Of a stretch of DNA of 64,000 nt, positions 1 to 9,634 are shown one piece after another; the first letter of the stretch is position 1, and each line of letters starts with the position of its first letter. The DNA comes from Pyrus communis (Eukaryota; Streptophyta; Magnoliopsida; Rosales; Rosaceae), in the NCBI RefSeq assembly GCF_963583255.1, contig NC_084817.1:15196121-15260120 (forward strand), read 5' to 3'. A model generated the notes under the pieces. It ran no database searches. It worked only from the letters and a program-made list of their open reading frames with translations, and was not told the origin of the DNA. Both the position numbers and the translations under genes were made by a program.

Positions 1-2
1 GC

Positions 3-698
3 AATCGGACCATTGAGGCGTTGCTAAGAAAGTACCATGTCAACCATAAGGTCTCCACACCTTACCATCCTCAAACAAATGGCCAAGCCGAGGTGTCTAA
101 CCGAGAAATCAAACAAATTTTGGAGAAGACCGTTGGACCAACAAGGAGGGATTGGAGCTTACGTTTAGATGATGCACTGTGGGCATATCGTACGGCATAC
201 AAAACACCCATTGGGATGTCACCTTTTCGGCTCGTCTATGGTAAGCCATGTCATTTGCCCGTAGAGTTAGAGCACAAGGCACATTGGGCCGTGAAGATTT
301 TCAACATGGACATAGATGCAGCGGGAGTTCATAGGAAGCTCCAATTGAATGAACTTGAGGAGATTCGGAATGAAGCCTATGAGAATGCCCGGATGTACAA
401 AGCCAAGACCAAAGCATTCCATGATAAAATGATTCGAACCAAGACCTTCACAGTTGGGCAGAAAGTGTTACTTTTCAACTCTCGCCTACGTTTGTTTCCT
501 GGTAAGTTGCGTTCTAAATGGATTGGCCCGTTTGTTGTTACTAATGTTTTCCCTCATGGTGCAGTGCAAATCAAAAGTTTAAGGACGCAACAAGAATTCA
601 AAGTGAATGGGCATCGATTGAAGCCCTATTACGAGATGTTTGAGGAGCATGTCGTGGAGGAGGTACCCCTCCATGCCGTGGAACCTAGTCAAGCTTAA
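3..698 (+). CDS. Integrase, C-terminal half (element A pol, cut by window edge)
   Basis: The frame is open from base 3 to a stop at 696-698. It starts inside the integrase core: NRTIEALL, then [21 protein letters not shown], which holds the third catalytic acid (E) of the DDE triad. The linker follows ([25 protein letters not shown]), and then the C-terminal GPY/F-type module around SKWIGPFVV. Integrase joins the cDNA ends to target DNA and cuts 5-bp staggered sites, matching the 5-bp duplications seen around G, O, I and M. No stops or shifts are visible in this part, unlike the D, E and O copies. The natural start is upstream of the window as part of a gag-pol polyprotein. Confidence 0.93.
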   Translation, partial: NRTIEALLRKYHVNHKVSTPYHPQTNGQAEVSNREIKQILEKTVGPTRRDWSLRLDDALWAYRTAYKTPIGMSPFRLVYGKPCHLPVELEHKAHWAVKIFNMDIDAAGVHRKLQLNELEEIRNEAYENARMYKAKTKAFHDKMIRTKTFTVGQKVLLFNSRLRLFPGKLRSKWIGPFVVTNVFPHGAVQIKSLRTQQEFKVNGHRLKPYYEMFEEHVVEEVPLHAVEPSQA

Positions 699-742
699 AC
701 GGAGGTACCGTCCGGCTGCAAGACGTAAAAGAAAGCGCTTCA

Positions 743-756
743 TGGGAGGCAACCCA
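743..756 (+). promoter_or_regulatory. Conserved post-pol hairpin TGGGAGGCAACCCA
   Basis: TGGG and CCCA can pair around AGGCAA, just after the palindrome AAGCGCTT. The same segment occurs in the same place in C (14890-14903, minus) and O (49969-49982, minus), although the surrounding sequence has diverged. Its role is unknown to me. RNA stability, packaging or 3' processing are guesses. Confidence 0.55.
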
Positions 757-890
757 TGCATCCGAATAGAGAAGAACTTGGAAACCCCTTTAAGAGACTT
801 ATTTTTATTCCTTTCTTTTTCTTTACTGCCTTTACTTTCCTTTCTTTCTCGTATTTGTTTATTTGCTTGCTCTGTTGTGACTTTCTGCTT

Positions 891-932
891 AAAACATTGA
901 GGACAAAGTTTGATTTAAGTGTGGGGGGGTAA
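891..932 (+). repeat. Purine-tract repeat, copy 1 (left of antisense gene)
   Basis: AAAACATTGAGGACAAAG... followed by TTAAGTGTGGGGGGGTAA. Almost the same 42 bases recur at 3337-3377 on the far side of the antisense gene. It resembles the true polypurine tract next to the LTR (AAGTGTGGGGG at 5011-5021) and may be an internal plus-strand priming site. Confidence 0.7.
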
Positions 933-1264
933 ACAATTTGTATTTGCATGAATTTCGTGGGATTTATTCACCTATCACTTAGAATGTTGTTTCTTGCTGT
1001 TTTAAGCGTTTTTAGAGTGTTTTATAGTGTCTTGGTATAAAACTTCGAAAATTTGATAAAAATAAAAAAAAAAAAATAAAAAAAATAAAAAAAAATAAAA
1101 AAAAATAAAAAAATTCTTCTCTTTGTTGCTATTTCGTTTCTGCCTTGTTAGGTTGTTTAGTTGTTATTGTTTGTTTGTTTATTAATTGTGTGAGTCTATG
1201 ATTGTAACATTGAGAAAATGTTTGATTTATTGATAGGCACTGCTAAACAAAGAAAGATGGTGCT

Positions 1265-1927
1265 TCACAAAGGTTGTTTGCTTGAGGCCCCACTACGTGG
1301 CTTTACTCTTGAAGCGGAAGGCGTAGGAACAGAAGGCATCGGAGCGGAAGGCATAGGAGCGGGAGGCATCGAAGATAGAGCATTCCAGGCCTCAATACTT
1401 GGCCAAGCGCTGGATGAGCCAGGAAAAAGGTGCCTCTGGAGGAAAGACGAAAACCTTTGACGGTCACTGTGAATCCGACCTTCAGACTCTTGCAGCTCAT
1501 CAAGCTTCCTCTTCATGCCCGACGAATAGTTATTTGCAAGCACATGCAAACTTCTATTCTCATACTTCAGCTGCTGGATCTCCTGCTTGAGACTTTCCAC
1601 CTCTGCCATCAATGATTCCACCTGACGGGAGCGGGCAAGCAGGCGTTGGCCCATGTTGGACATAGAACTCGCACACTGAACACTAAGTGTGAGGGACTCT
1701 TGAACGGCCAACTCATCGGACCGTCCTGACAGCAGCCTACTATCTTTTGGTGTGAGGAGGTTCCTAGCTACTATTGTAGCTGTTGTGGCGTCCTGCATCA
1801 CAGAGTCTTCACCTGAAAGAGGACCGTTAGAAGAAAAGAAAGAAGGACGCCATACGTTACCTTGACGCGGCGCGCCCGTATCACTGCTAAGGCTCAATTC
1901 CAAGCTAAGGTTCGATGAGTTTGCCAT
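1265..1927 (-). CDS. Antisense retrotransposon gene: EAR-motif/leucine-zipper protein of unknown function (intact copy, element A)
   Basis: Open frame of 220 codons on the strand opposite to pol. I chose the ATG at 1927 because it is the ATG conserved in B (8881), C (14109) and G (26425); an in-frame TTG lies 18 bases upstream. From the N-terminus: NLSLELSLSSD (residues 6-16), an LxLxL pattern like plant EAR repression motifs; a conserved RQGNVWRPSF block; a helical region with leucines at 106, 113, 120 and 127 spaced by seven (leucine zipper) running on to about 150; a short RHLFPG block; and a tail with repeated MPSAP-like units ending SGASSKQPL. No catalytic motif, zinc finger, signal peptide or membrane segment is visible. 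I do not recognise the family. Of four copies only this one has no stop. A role as a dimerising transcription co-regulator is inference. Confidence 0.75.
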   Translation of the reverse strand: MANSSNLSLELSLSSDTGAPRQGNVWRPSFFSSNGPLSGEDSVMQDATTATIVARNLLTPKDSRLLSGRSDELAVQESLTLSVQCASSMSNMGQRLLARSRQVESLMAEVESLKQEIQQLKYENRSLHVLANNYSSGMKRKLDELQESEGRIHSDRQRFSSFLQRHLFPGSSSAWPSIEAWNALSSMPPAPMPSAPMPSVPTPSASRVKPRSGASSKQPL

Positions 1928-2985
1928 TTTTTCAAAAGTGTTCAAAGAGAAGGGATGGAATTAAATTGCAAAGGGCCGGAGTCGATTTTCAAGAATGGGA
2001 AATCTTCAGAGTGTGTTTGTGGCGGTGATCGATACCTCAATAAGAAGCCAAGGCGACGCGTCCACCGATTCAAAAAGCCGGAATTTCCGGCGTAATTTAG
2101 GCGACGCTTTCTCAGCTTTTCAGAAGACGTGTTCAACTTTGTCAAAAGAGTTCTTCTTTTCAGACAACACGTGGAGGCCATCATCGCAACTACACATCTT
2201 TAGCCGACAAGCGCAAAGTTCGGCGACACTTTCTCAGCTTTTCAGAAGACGCGTGCAGCTTTGTCAAAAGGAGCCGCATCTGCACTATCACGTGTCGTTC
2301 AGCAAGCGAAGGGGCGTCGTTCAGAAATCGAAGGGGCGCCTGCTCAGAAATCGAAGAGGCGTGTTCAGAGATCGAAGAGGCGCCATTATTTCAAAAAGCC
2401 GGATTTGCGGGATCAAAACGTTTGTCGACAAAGGTAAAAAGTACCACCACTTGATATTATCTCTATATATGTCGACCTTCGTCTTTTATGGCAGGGTAAA
2501 CCTGAAGAAAATGCCCAACTCTCTCTCACCTCTGAGGGCGCACTCCCAGCAAAGCCTTTCGAAATACTCAATTCTTTCTTCTTCCCCAAAGATGATACCA
2601 GATGCCTGGAGTACAGATGACCCAGGAGGAAGCAGCACAACAAATACATGTGCTGATTCATTCACCGCTTCTTCAAAAGCAAAGGTATCTCATATCATCA
2701 AGGTCAAAAGCAAAAGTATCTCATATCATGCTCTTTCCCTGTCTTTTTCTTTGTCCTTGTTCTTACTCGCATGGCAAAGTAAAAGAAGCAATCAGCCGGC
2801 ACTTGGAGTCAGTCTTCCGATCTGGAGCCAACTGCCTGGAATCTATTCCTGATTGCTTACCTAGCGTTGCTCTCAAGTAGTCATCTTCAACGGTTGATAC
2901 ACTTCCGGAGAAGGGACCACTTCTGCAAAGGGGAGCGAGTAAGGCAAGTGAAAATGATACATTGAAGCATGTGGAGACAAACATA
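1928..2985 (-). promoter_or_regulatory. Upstream (promoter-like) region of the antisense gene, element A
   Basis: Read on the minus strand toward the ATG at 1927. It contains a TTTATAG-type TATA candidate about 110-120 bases upstream, a palindrome GCCGGAAATTCCGGC (2077-2091), TTTTGAC (W-box-like) and CACGTG (G-box) cores, and several imperfect units of about 22 bases of the form CTTCGATTTCTGAA. The same order of parts precedes the gene in B, C and G. Conservation in order is seen; promoter activity is inferred. The long plus-strand frame here (1995-2852) is treated as chance. Confidence 0.5.
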
Positions 2986-3336
2986 GGCTGAGTTATCCTC
3001 CAACCCTTTTCAATACGAATTGGAAAGATTGAACAAAGAAACAGACCAAAGGGGTAAGCTCAGACCTTCGGGGGAGACCAAATGAACCATCATGCTGCCC
3101 AGTTCAAGAAGTAGCACAAAGGAAAATCAACGATGGGCGGAAACCAGTTCAAGAGTAAGCCTGTGGAATCACAAAGATCAAAGCCTCAATGCAATTACCA
3201 AGGAGAAGATGGAATTTACACTCTATAACCAGATTTGCGTCTCTAAACTCTTCTCTTTGTTAATTACATTATGCCATGTTTAGTATGTTTAAGTGCTTTT
3301 TGTGTATTTACTTATGCTTTGTGTGAATCTATGCTT

Positions 3337-3377
3337 AAAACATTGAGGACAATGTTTGATTTAAGTGTGGGGGGGTA
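3337..3377 (+). repeat. Purine-tract repeat, copy 2 (right of antisense gene)
   Basis: Same 41-42 base block as 891-932, with one or two differences (ACAATG versus ACAAAG). The equivalent block in B is at 7522-7563, in G at 25039-25080, and in O at 49766-49820, where LTR P split it. Confidence 0.7.
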
Positions 3378-4225
3378 ACTAAGTATATTTGATGCAAATT
3401 CGTTGGATTTTATCACCTATCACTTCACATGTTGTTTCTCACTGTTTTAAAACTATTTTAGTGTGTGTTGTTTTATAACTCCGAAAAGCACATAAAAATT
3501 TGAAAAATTGTTTTGAAAAGCCTAAAAAGAGTGTTTTGAGTCGTTTTTGTGAGTTTGTGTCTTAGGATACCTTCCAACACAATGTTAAGGATTTGGTTTA
3601 TAATTGCATGACGGTTAGAAAGAGTTATAAACATAGAGAGAAGTTTGATTTACTCTTGGTATATGTTTGGTTATGGTTATAATGTATGACTTCACATGCA
3701 ATCATAAAAGAAAAAAAAAAATTTAGTTATGTAACATGCTTGAAGGAAGGAACTCAAACAAACGCTACAACCCTGAGAGACTTGAGCCTATAACGTCTTT
3801 GGAGAGTATAATCTGTGATTTCTTGTTTTCTAAAATCGTTGCATGATCTCATTATTCTTTGCTTGGTTACTACTTAGAAGGCGTTTCATCGTATAGTTCC
3901 AAATGCTAGAACTCATGCCCATTTCATTCAAAGCATGTTATTGATTTGCATAACATATATCAAGATGAAGTTGTGTAGTTGCCACCATAGCCAAATAGCC
4001 TCACTTCCCATATTTCGTATATGTTGTAAGTTGTACCCCCGTTGAGCCGTGTTAGCCCATGTTCTTTGTTAACCCACTTTTTCCTCACCTAGCCTAGTTT
4101 AGGACAATCCCCACCCTTGTTCTTAAAAGATAGTGAGCATGACCTAATTGAATTCCTTTTGAGTTACATTATGAAAGAAAATAAATGTGGGGGAGAGAAT
4201 GTTTAAGTGTTTATGTTTTGAGATT

Positions 4226-4226
<1 letters not shown>

Positions 4227-4267
<41 letters not shown>
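4227..4267 (+). repeat. Poly-A run of about 41 bases
   Basis: Uninterrupted A homopolymer inside the 3' noncoding region. The matching place in G (24080-24160, reverse) is T-rich but not a pure run, so this is probably slippage expansion. Its exact length may be uncertain in the assembly. Confidence 0.85.
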
Positions 4268-4269
<2 letters not shown>

Positions 4270-5010
4270 AGAAAAGAATAAGTGATTGAAGAAAGGTTCC
4301 AAAACACCAATTCTGGGCGTAAATTATCTAAATTCTCCCTTTTTGTTCAAAAGTTGAGTTTTCATTCAAAAGTGAATTCTAAGTTGATTCAAATGCTTTG
4401 CTCACTATTTCTTTAAGAACCTTTGTTTTCCATATCCCTTCTTTGTTATCCACATACCCCAAGCCCCGTTACAACCCTTGACTTCTATCTTGAGTGTTGT
4501 GTATTTCAATTTGTGGAGTTTGAACTTGGTATGAGCTTATGGTGTCACTGGTTCTCGCGTCTAAGTAGTAGCATTCCATTCATGAGATCATATCTAAACT
4601 TGATTATTAACTCCAGAATTTGCGTTCTTTGTGATACATATATGTGAGTGTCGTTTTCATGTTTACATCAATCTTCTCACATATGACTAGATTAGGGTGT
4701 GTAGTTAGAAAATCTGAGTAAAAATTGAGTGCATATCTTGAAAGAAATTGAGCAAATTCTCTAAGGCATGTTACTACATTCAAAACATGGTTTTAAATGC
4801 TTAATTGTGAACTAGTATATGGTGACTATGATTAAGAATGTACTTAAGTGTGAAGATGACTAAAATCTGTGAGAATGATGATTTTTAACATGTCATGTGC
4901 ATTGGAAATCCCTAAGACGGTTGTTGGAAGGTTTAGGTTGTGTTTTACGTGTTTAGTGTCGTTTTGTTTATTCGTTTTTATTCTGTTTTGCTCGAGGACT
5001 AGCAAAAGCT

Positions 5011-5021
5011 AAGTGTGGGGG
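5011..5021 (+). promoter_or_regulatory. Polypurine tract (AAGTGTGGGGG) of element A
   Basis: Lies four bases before the LTR start. In LTR retrotransposons this RNase H-resistant tract primes plus-strand DNA. The same tract abuts the LTRs of G (23398-23409, minus), O (45795-45807, minus) and L (39210-39220). Confidence 0.8.
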
Positions 5022-5741
5022 TATTTGATAGGAGCATATTCATGCGACTTAAATGGCTTGTTCTCGTGCATTTACGTTATGTTTCTCTCGTTATTTTAGT
5101 CCTTTATGCTTCTTTTGTGTGTTTTCAGGTTCTAAGGGCCTAGGGAGCAAGTAAGTGCATTTTGAGGCCATTTGGAGCATTTTTGGGCATGGATTGGATA
5201 GCTTATCCATGGAGCCAAGAGGATGGACGAATTTGAAGGCCTTGTATGCACTTGAAGACACAAAACAATGGCCCTAACCCAATCACATAACACATTATGC
5301 CATACAAACCAACCTATTTTAGGCCCATTCTATGTACTTAAACCCTAGCCCTTTAAACTAGTTCATTTATCACTTATCAAACCATTCACTTATCACTCAC
5401 CACATATCATTCACTTATCACTTAACATATCATTCATTTATTTCCAGCATCCTCACATGCATTCCCTTCACATTCACCCACATGCACATTCAATCATTCA
5501 CACATCCACCACTCATTCTTCATCATTTCAACCACCTACATGCATTAATTATTAAACTCTTCATCATTGCATCCAGAAAATGAGCAAGAAAGCTTCCCAA
5601 ACACATGCAAATCCATCCATGCCGTGGGTTCCCTTTGCTCCCCTTGTGCAATTCCAGTTTTCACATGTGTCCTAGCTGTTTTTCCATCATTCCTCCACAC
5701 AAATGCTTAAACAAACAGCCATATGTTCCCTCCACTACCCC

Positions 5742-5749
5742 TATAAATA
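5742..5749 (+). promoter_or_regulatory. LTR TATA box (TATAAATA), element A
   Basis: In the context CCCCTATAAATACCC, a strong plant TATA consensus placed between U3 and the segment shared by all LTRs here. It would start transcripts about 30 bases downstream, which would set the U3/R border near 5775. Confidence 0.65.
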
Positions 5750-5954
5750 CCCTAGCATTCATTCATTCACTCCCCATTCAATTCATATCTCATATTTCCA
5801 TTCACAACACTTCACACAACACAAATACCATTCCATTGCCGTGAGTCCCACTTCATTTTCTGCATATTTTCTCTTCATTCTTCCATCTCCAACCACTCCC
5901 TACTCCATTCCACATACACCTAAAGCCCTCAAGCTCACCTTAGACCTTGTGCTA

Positions 5955-6165
5955 CAACAACGAGGAAGAAAAGAGTGCTTAAACGTTCATACAATTCAAG
6001 TTTGAGTTGTTGGAATGTTTAGGTGTTTCTTTGATTTCAAAGTTTAAATTTAATTCTCTTTGTTTTGTACGTATGAGAAGGGAAGAGAAGAGTGCCTAAA
6101 CGTTCATACAATTCACGTTTGAGTTGTTGGAATGTTTAGGTGTTTCTTTGATTTCAAAGTTATGA
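5955..6165 (+). repeat. 117-bp tandem duplication in the transcribed part of the LTR
   Basis: GAGTGCTTAAACGTTC (5973) recurs as GAGTGCCTAAACGTTC (6090), followed in both by the GTTGGAATGTTTAGG block. The duplication is also in the LTRs of B, C, G, P and R, and is absent from the O, F and Q LTRs, so it marks a subfamily. Confidence 0.75.
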
Positions 6166-7111
6166 GGAACTAAACCCCCCTTTAGCTAGGGGGGGATTCG
6201 AAACTATGTTTATATTTGCATTTTGAATTGATTACGTTTGGTTGGAATTTCATAAGTTGTGGATTCAATTCGTTTAACTGTTTGATTGATAACTTATTTA
6301 TGTATGTTCATTGAGATTGCAAGCTTAATTTTCATGCATAAATATGACGCAAGAATATAAGTGCGTTAAACGAATTCTTGGCATAAGTTTCATGCGTATT
6401 CCATAGTAACGAATGCCTCGTCGATGTTTATGATTTCCGTTGAACTTAATGATCTTTGTTGAATGTCTCTATCATGCGTATTCCATAGTTAGGGACTTTG
6501 ATTAAGAATAATTTGGTTGTAATGCGTATTCCATTCAATCCAACGAATTTAGGGAAATCTGAAAGTTAATCTAAGCGGATCTAATTAACTTGGAGCATTG
6601 AGTTTCACAACTTATCGAAAGACCAATTGAGAATCAATTTTGTTTGCAAGTGTAACATGTGTGGAGAAGAACCCCTTGGCTATTCCATCATCCATATTTT
6701 TATCACATTCATATTTACATTTTGCCTTTAATTATATTCTGTCTTTTTAATTTAATATCGTCCAACCACAATTCCCCCCCCTATTTTGTTAAGTCTTAAT
6801 CATTCATATTTGTTTTATTTTTGTATCTTTAAGCTTTTGGAGTCATAAACAATTGCAAATTCGTTTAAATCAAGTTCTAGCTTCTATTTGAGTCAATTTG
6901 ATTGTTTTAGACAATTTGAGTTTTTCAAAGCCATTCTGAGTCATAGTAGTCTTGTTAAGAGTATTTTAATTTAGTTTTTATGTTTTTAAGTCAATTTAGA
7001 AGGTTTTAGCAAGCCCTCCTAATCCCCGGTCTAGAACGATCCCTCACTTATCCATTCTACTACAATTGTCAAACGAGGGTTTAATTTGAGTGTCAAGTAA
7101 ATATCGCATCA

Positions 7112-8880
7112 AGTCTCACAGGGATGTAGCGTTATTATGAGTTCCTTCCTTCAAGCATGTTACAAAAACGAAATTTTCTTTTATGATTGCATGTGAAGTC
7201 ATACATTATAACCATAACCAAGCATATACCAAGAGTAAATCAAACTTTTCTCTATGTTAATAACTCTTTTTAACAGTCATGCAATTACAAACCAAATCCT
7301 TATCATTGTGTTGGAAGATACCCTAAGACACAAACACACAAAAACGACTCAAAACACTCTTTTTAGGCTTTTCAAAAAAATGTTTTTCAAATTTTTATGT
7401 GATTTTCGGAGTTATAAAACAAAACATGCAAAAACAGTTTAAAAACACCTTAAAACAGCAAGGAACAACACTTGAAGTTATGGGTGATAAAATCCCACGA
7501 ATTTGCATTAACAACATTAGTTACCCTCCCACACTTAAATCAAACATTGTCCTCAATGTTTTAAGCATAGATTCACACAAAACATAAGTAAACACACAAA
7601 AAACAACTAAACATACTAAACAAGGCAGAATGTAATTAACAAAGAGAAGAGTTTAGGGACGCAAATCTGGTTATGGAGTGTAAATTCCCTCTTCTCCTTG
7701 GTGATTGCATTGAGGCTTTGATCTTGGTGATTCCACAGGCTTACTCTTGAACTGGTTTCCGCCCATCGTTGATTTTCCTTTGTGCTACCCATGAACTGAG
7801 TAGCAGGATTTCTTTTGGTCTCCCCCGAAGGTCTGAGCTTCCTCCTTTTATCTCTGTTTCTTTGTTCAATCTTTGCAGAAGTGGTCCCTTCTCTGGAAGT
7901 GTATCAACCGTTGAAGATGACTACTCGAGAGCAACGCTAGGTAAGCAATCAGGAATAGATTCCAGGCAGTCGGCTCCAGATTGGAAGACTGGCTCCAAGT
8001 GCCGGCTGATTGCTTCTTTTACTTTGTCATGCAAGTAAGAACAAGGACAAAGAAAAAGACAGGGAAAGAGCATGATATGAGATACTTTTGCTTTTGACCT
8101 TGATGATATGAGATACCTTTGCTTTTGAAGAAGCGGTAAATGAATCAGCACATGTATTTGTTGTGCTGTTTCCTCCTGGGTCATCTGTACTCCAGGCATC
8201 TGGTATCATCTTTGGGGAAGAAGAAAAAATTGAGTATTTCGAAAGGCTTTGCTGGGAGTGCGCCCTCAGAGGTGAGGGAGAGTTGGGCATTTTCTTCAGG
8301 TTTGCCCTGCCATAAAAGACGAAGGTCGACATATATAGAGATAATATCAAGTGGTGGTACTTTTTACCGTTGTCGACAAACATTTTGATCCCGCAAATCC
8401 GGCTTTTTGAAATAGTGGCGCCTCTTCGATCTTTGAATACGCCTCTTCGATTTCTGAGCAGGCACCCCTTCGATTTCTGAACGACGCCCCTTCGCTTTCT
8501 GAACAACACGTGGTAGTGCAGATGCGGCTCCTTTTGACAAAGCTGCACGCGTCTTCTGAAAAGCAGAGAAAGCGTCGCCGAACTTTGCGCTTGTCGGCTA
8601 AAGATGTGTAGTTGCGATGATGGCCTCCACGTGTTTTCAGCTTTGTCAGAGATCTTTTGACAAAGTTGAACGCGTTTTCTGAAAAGCCGAGGGAGCGTCG
8701 CCTAACTTACACCGGAAAATCCGGCTCTTTGAATCGGTGGATGCGTCGCCTTGGCTTTTTATAGAGCTATCGATCACCGCCAACATACACACTCTGAAGA
8801 TCTCCCATTCTTGAAAATCGTCTCCGGCCCTTCGAAATTTAACTCCATCCACCCATTCTCTTTGAACACTTTTGAAAAAA
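7112..8880 (+). promoter_or_regulatory. 3' noncoding sequence of B, then the upstream region of its antisense gene
   Basis: 7112-7680 is reverse 3' noncoding sequence with the purine-tract repeat (7522-7563). From about 7769 it matches the upstream block of the antisense gene. Features are a pyrimidine-rich TTTGCAG and a following CTAGGTAAGC that look like splice sites; four imperfect units of about 22 bases (8419-8512); CACGTG near 8627; TTTTGAC cores; and TTTATAG near 8758, about 120 bases before the ATG. The 89-codon frame at 7769-8038 is conserved in G (25346-25615), but I cannot show it is translated. Confidence 0.45.
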
Positions 8881-9552
8881 ATGGCAAACTCATCGAACCT
8901 TAGCTTAGATTTGAGTCTCAGCAGCGATCCGGTTGCGCCCCGTCAAGGTAATGTATGGCGCCCTTCTTTTTTATCTTCTAACGGTCCTCTTTCAGGTGAA
9001 GACTCTGTGATGCAGGACGCCACAACAACTACAATAGTAGCTAGGAACCTCCTCACTCCAAAAGATAGTAGGCTGCTGTCAGGACGGTCCGATGAGTTGG
9101 CCGTTCAAAAGTCCCTCGCACTTAGTGTTCAGTGTGCGAGCTCTGTGTCCAACATGGGCCAACGCCTGCTTGCTTGGTCCCGCCAAGTGGAATCGTTGAT
9201 GGCAGAGGTGGAAAGTCTTAAGCAGGAAATCAAACAGCTTAAGTACGAGAATAGAAGTTTGCATGTGCTTGCAAATAACTATTCGGCGGGCATGAAGAGG
9301 AAGCTTGATGAGCTGCAAGAATCTGAGGGTCGAATTCACAGTGACCGTCAAAGGCTTGCAACTTATCTCTAGAGGCACCTTTTTCCTGGGTCATCCAGCG
9401 CTTGGCCAAGTATTGAGGCCTGGAATGCTCTAGCTCCGATGCCTCCCGCTCCGATGCCTTCCGCTTCTATGCCTCCCGCTTCTATGCCTTCCGCTTCTAT
9501 GCCTTCCGCTTCGACGCCTCGTAGTGGGGCTTCACGTAAACAACCTTTGTGA
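8881..9552 (+). pseudogene. Antisense EAR/leucine-zipper gene, element B (premature TAG)
   Basis: Same protein as at 1265-1927. It has the conserved ATG, NLSLDLSLSSD near the N-terminus, the four-leucine zipper and the NNYSAGMKRKLDELQ block. A TAG at 9370-9372 replaces the CAG seen in A and G and ends the frame at 163 codons. After it the frame stays open through the MPSAS-type repeat tail to a TGA at 9550-9552. The same TAG is in C, so the shortened form was transmitted between elements. The shortened protein keeps the EAR-like motif and zipper and lacks only the proline-rich tail. Confidence 0.75.
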
Positions 9553-9634
9553 AGCTCCATCATTCTGCCATGTTTTATTATTATTAGTATTTTTTTCTTT
9601 TTTTTTTTTTTTTTTTTTTTTTACATAAATAAAA

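Larger units (their letters stand above)
699..1264 (+). other. Post-pol noncoding segment of element A
   Basis: No credible gene. It holds the conserved hairpin TGGGAGGCAACCCA, a first copy of the purine-tract repeat (891-932), an A-rich simple repeat of AAAAAT type (about 1060-1111) and a decayed further copy of the purine-tract repeat (about 1205-1231) just beyond the 3' end of the antisense gene. Confidence 0.7.
2986..5010 (+). other. Long 3' noncoding region of element A
   Basis: No supported coding frame. 3150-3420 repeats the post-pol segment (compare 690-960), including the second purine-tract copy (3337-3377). 3420-5010 matches, in reverse, the 3' noncoding regions of G (23410-25020) and O (45808-47500), so it is an inherited part of the family. 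It contains an A homopolymer and ends with CTCGAGGACTAGCAAAAGC before the purine tract. Confidence 0.7.
1..7111 (+). mobile_element. Element A: 3' part of an Athila-type Ty3/gypsy retrotransposon with an antisense gene
   Basis: Seen in order on the plus strand: integrase end, post-pol noncoding segment, an antisense gene, a long 3' noncoding segment, a purine tract (AAGTGTGGGGG) and an LTR from TGATAGGAG to GCATCA. The 5' LTR, gag and most of pol lie before the window. The base after the LTR (7112) begins minus-strand sequence matching the 3' noncoding region of element G, so A was inserted into element B. The left target duplication would be outside the window; the right flank is AGTCT. Athila elements often carry a sense env-like frame after pol. 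Here that place is taken by a gene on the opposite strand. Confidence 0.9.
5026..7111 (+). repeat. 3' LTR of element A (2086 bp)
   Basis: Begins TGATAGGAGCATATTCATGC and ends ATATCGCATCA. It contains a TATA box, a 117-bp tandem duplication downstream of it, the U5 block CTAATCCCCGG (7019-7029) and the terminal TTTAATTTGAGTGTCAAG segment. It is of the same subfamily as the LTRs of B, C, G, P and R. Small open frames inside are not supported as genes. Confidence 0.9.

Noticed and set aside
640..900. 86-codon frame after the integrase of A
   Set aside because: Overlaps the integrase end in another frame and runs into a T-rich noncoding stretch. It is not kept in O.
1995..2852. 285-codon plus-strand frame opposite the antisense gene's upstream region (partial matches at 13619-14038, 25755-26354)
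   Set aside because: The frame is not kept. Where the repeat unit number changes (C, G) the reading frame changes and the downstream peptide differs. Better explained as a shadow of the conserved upstream region.
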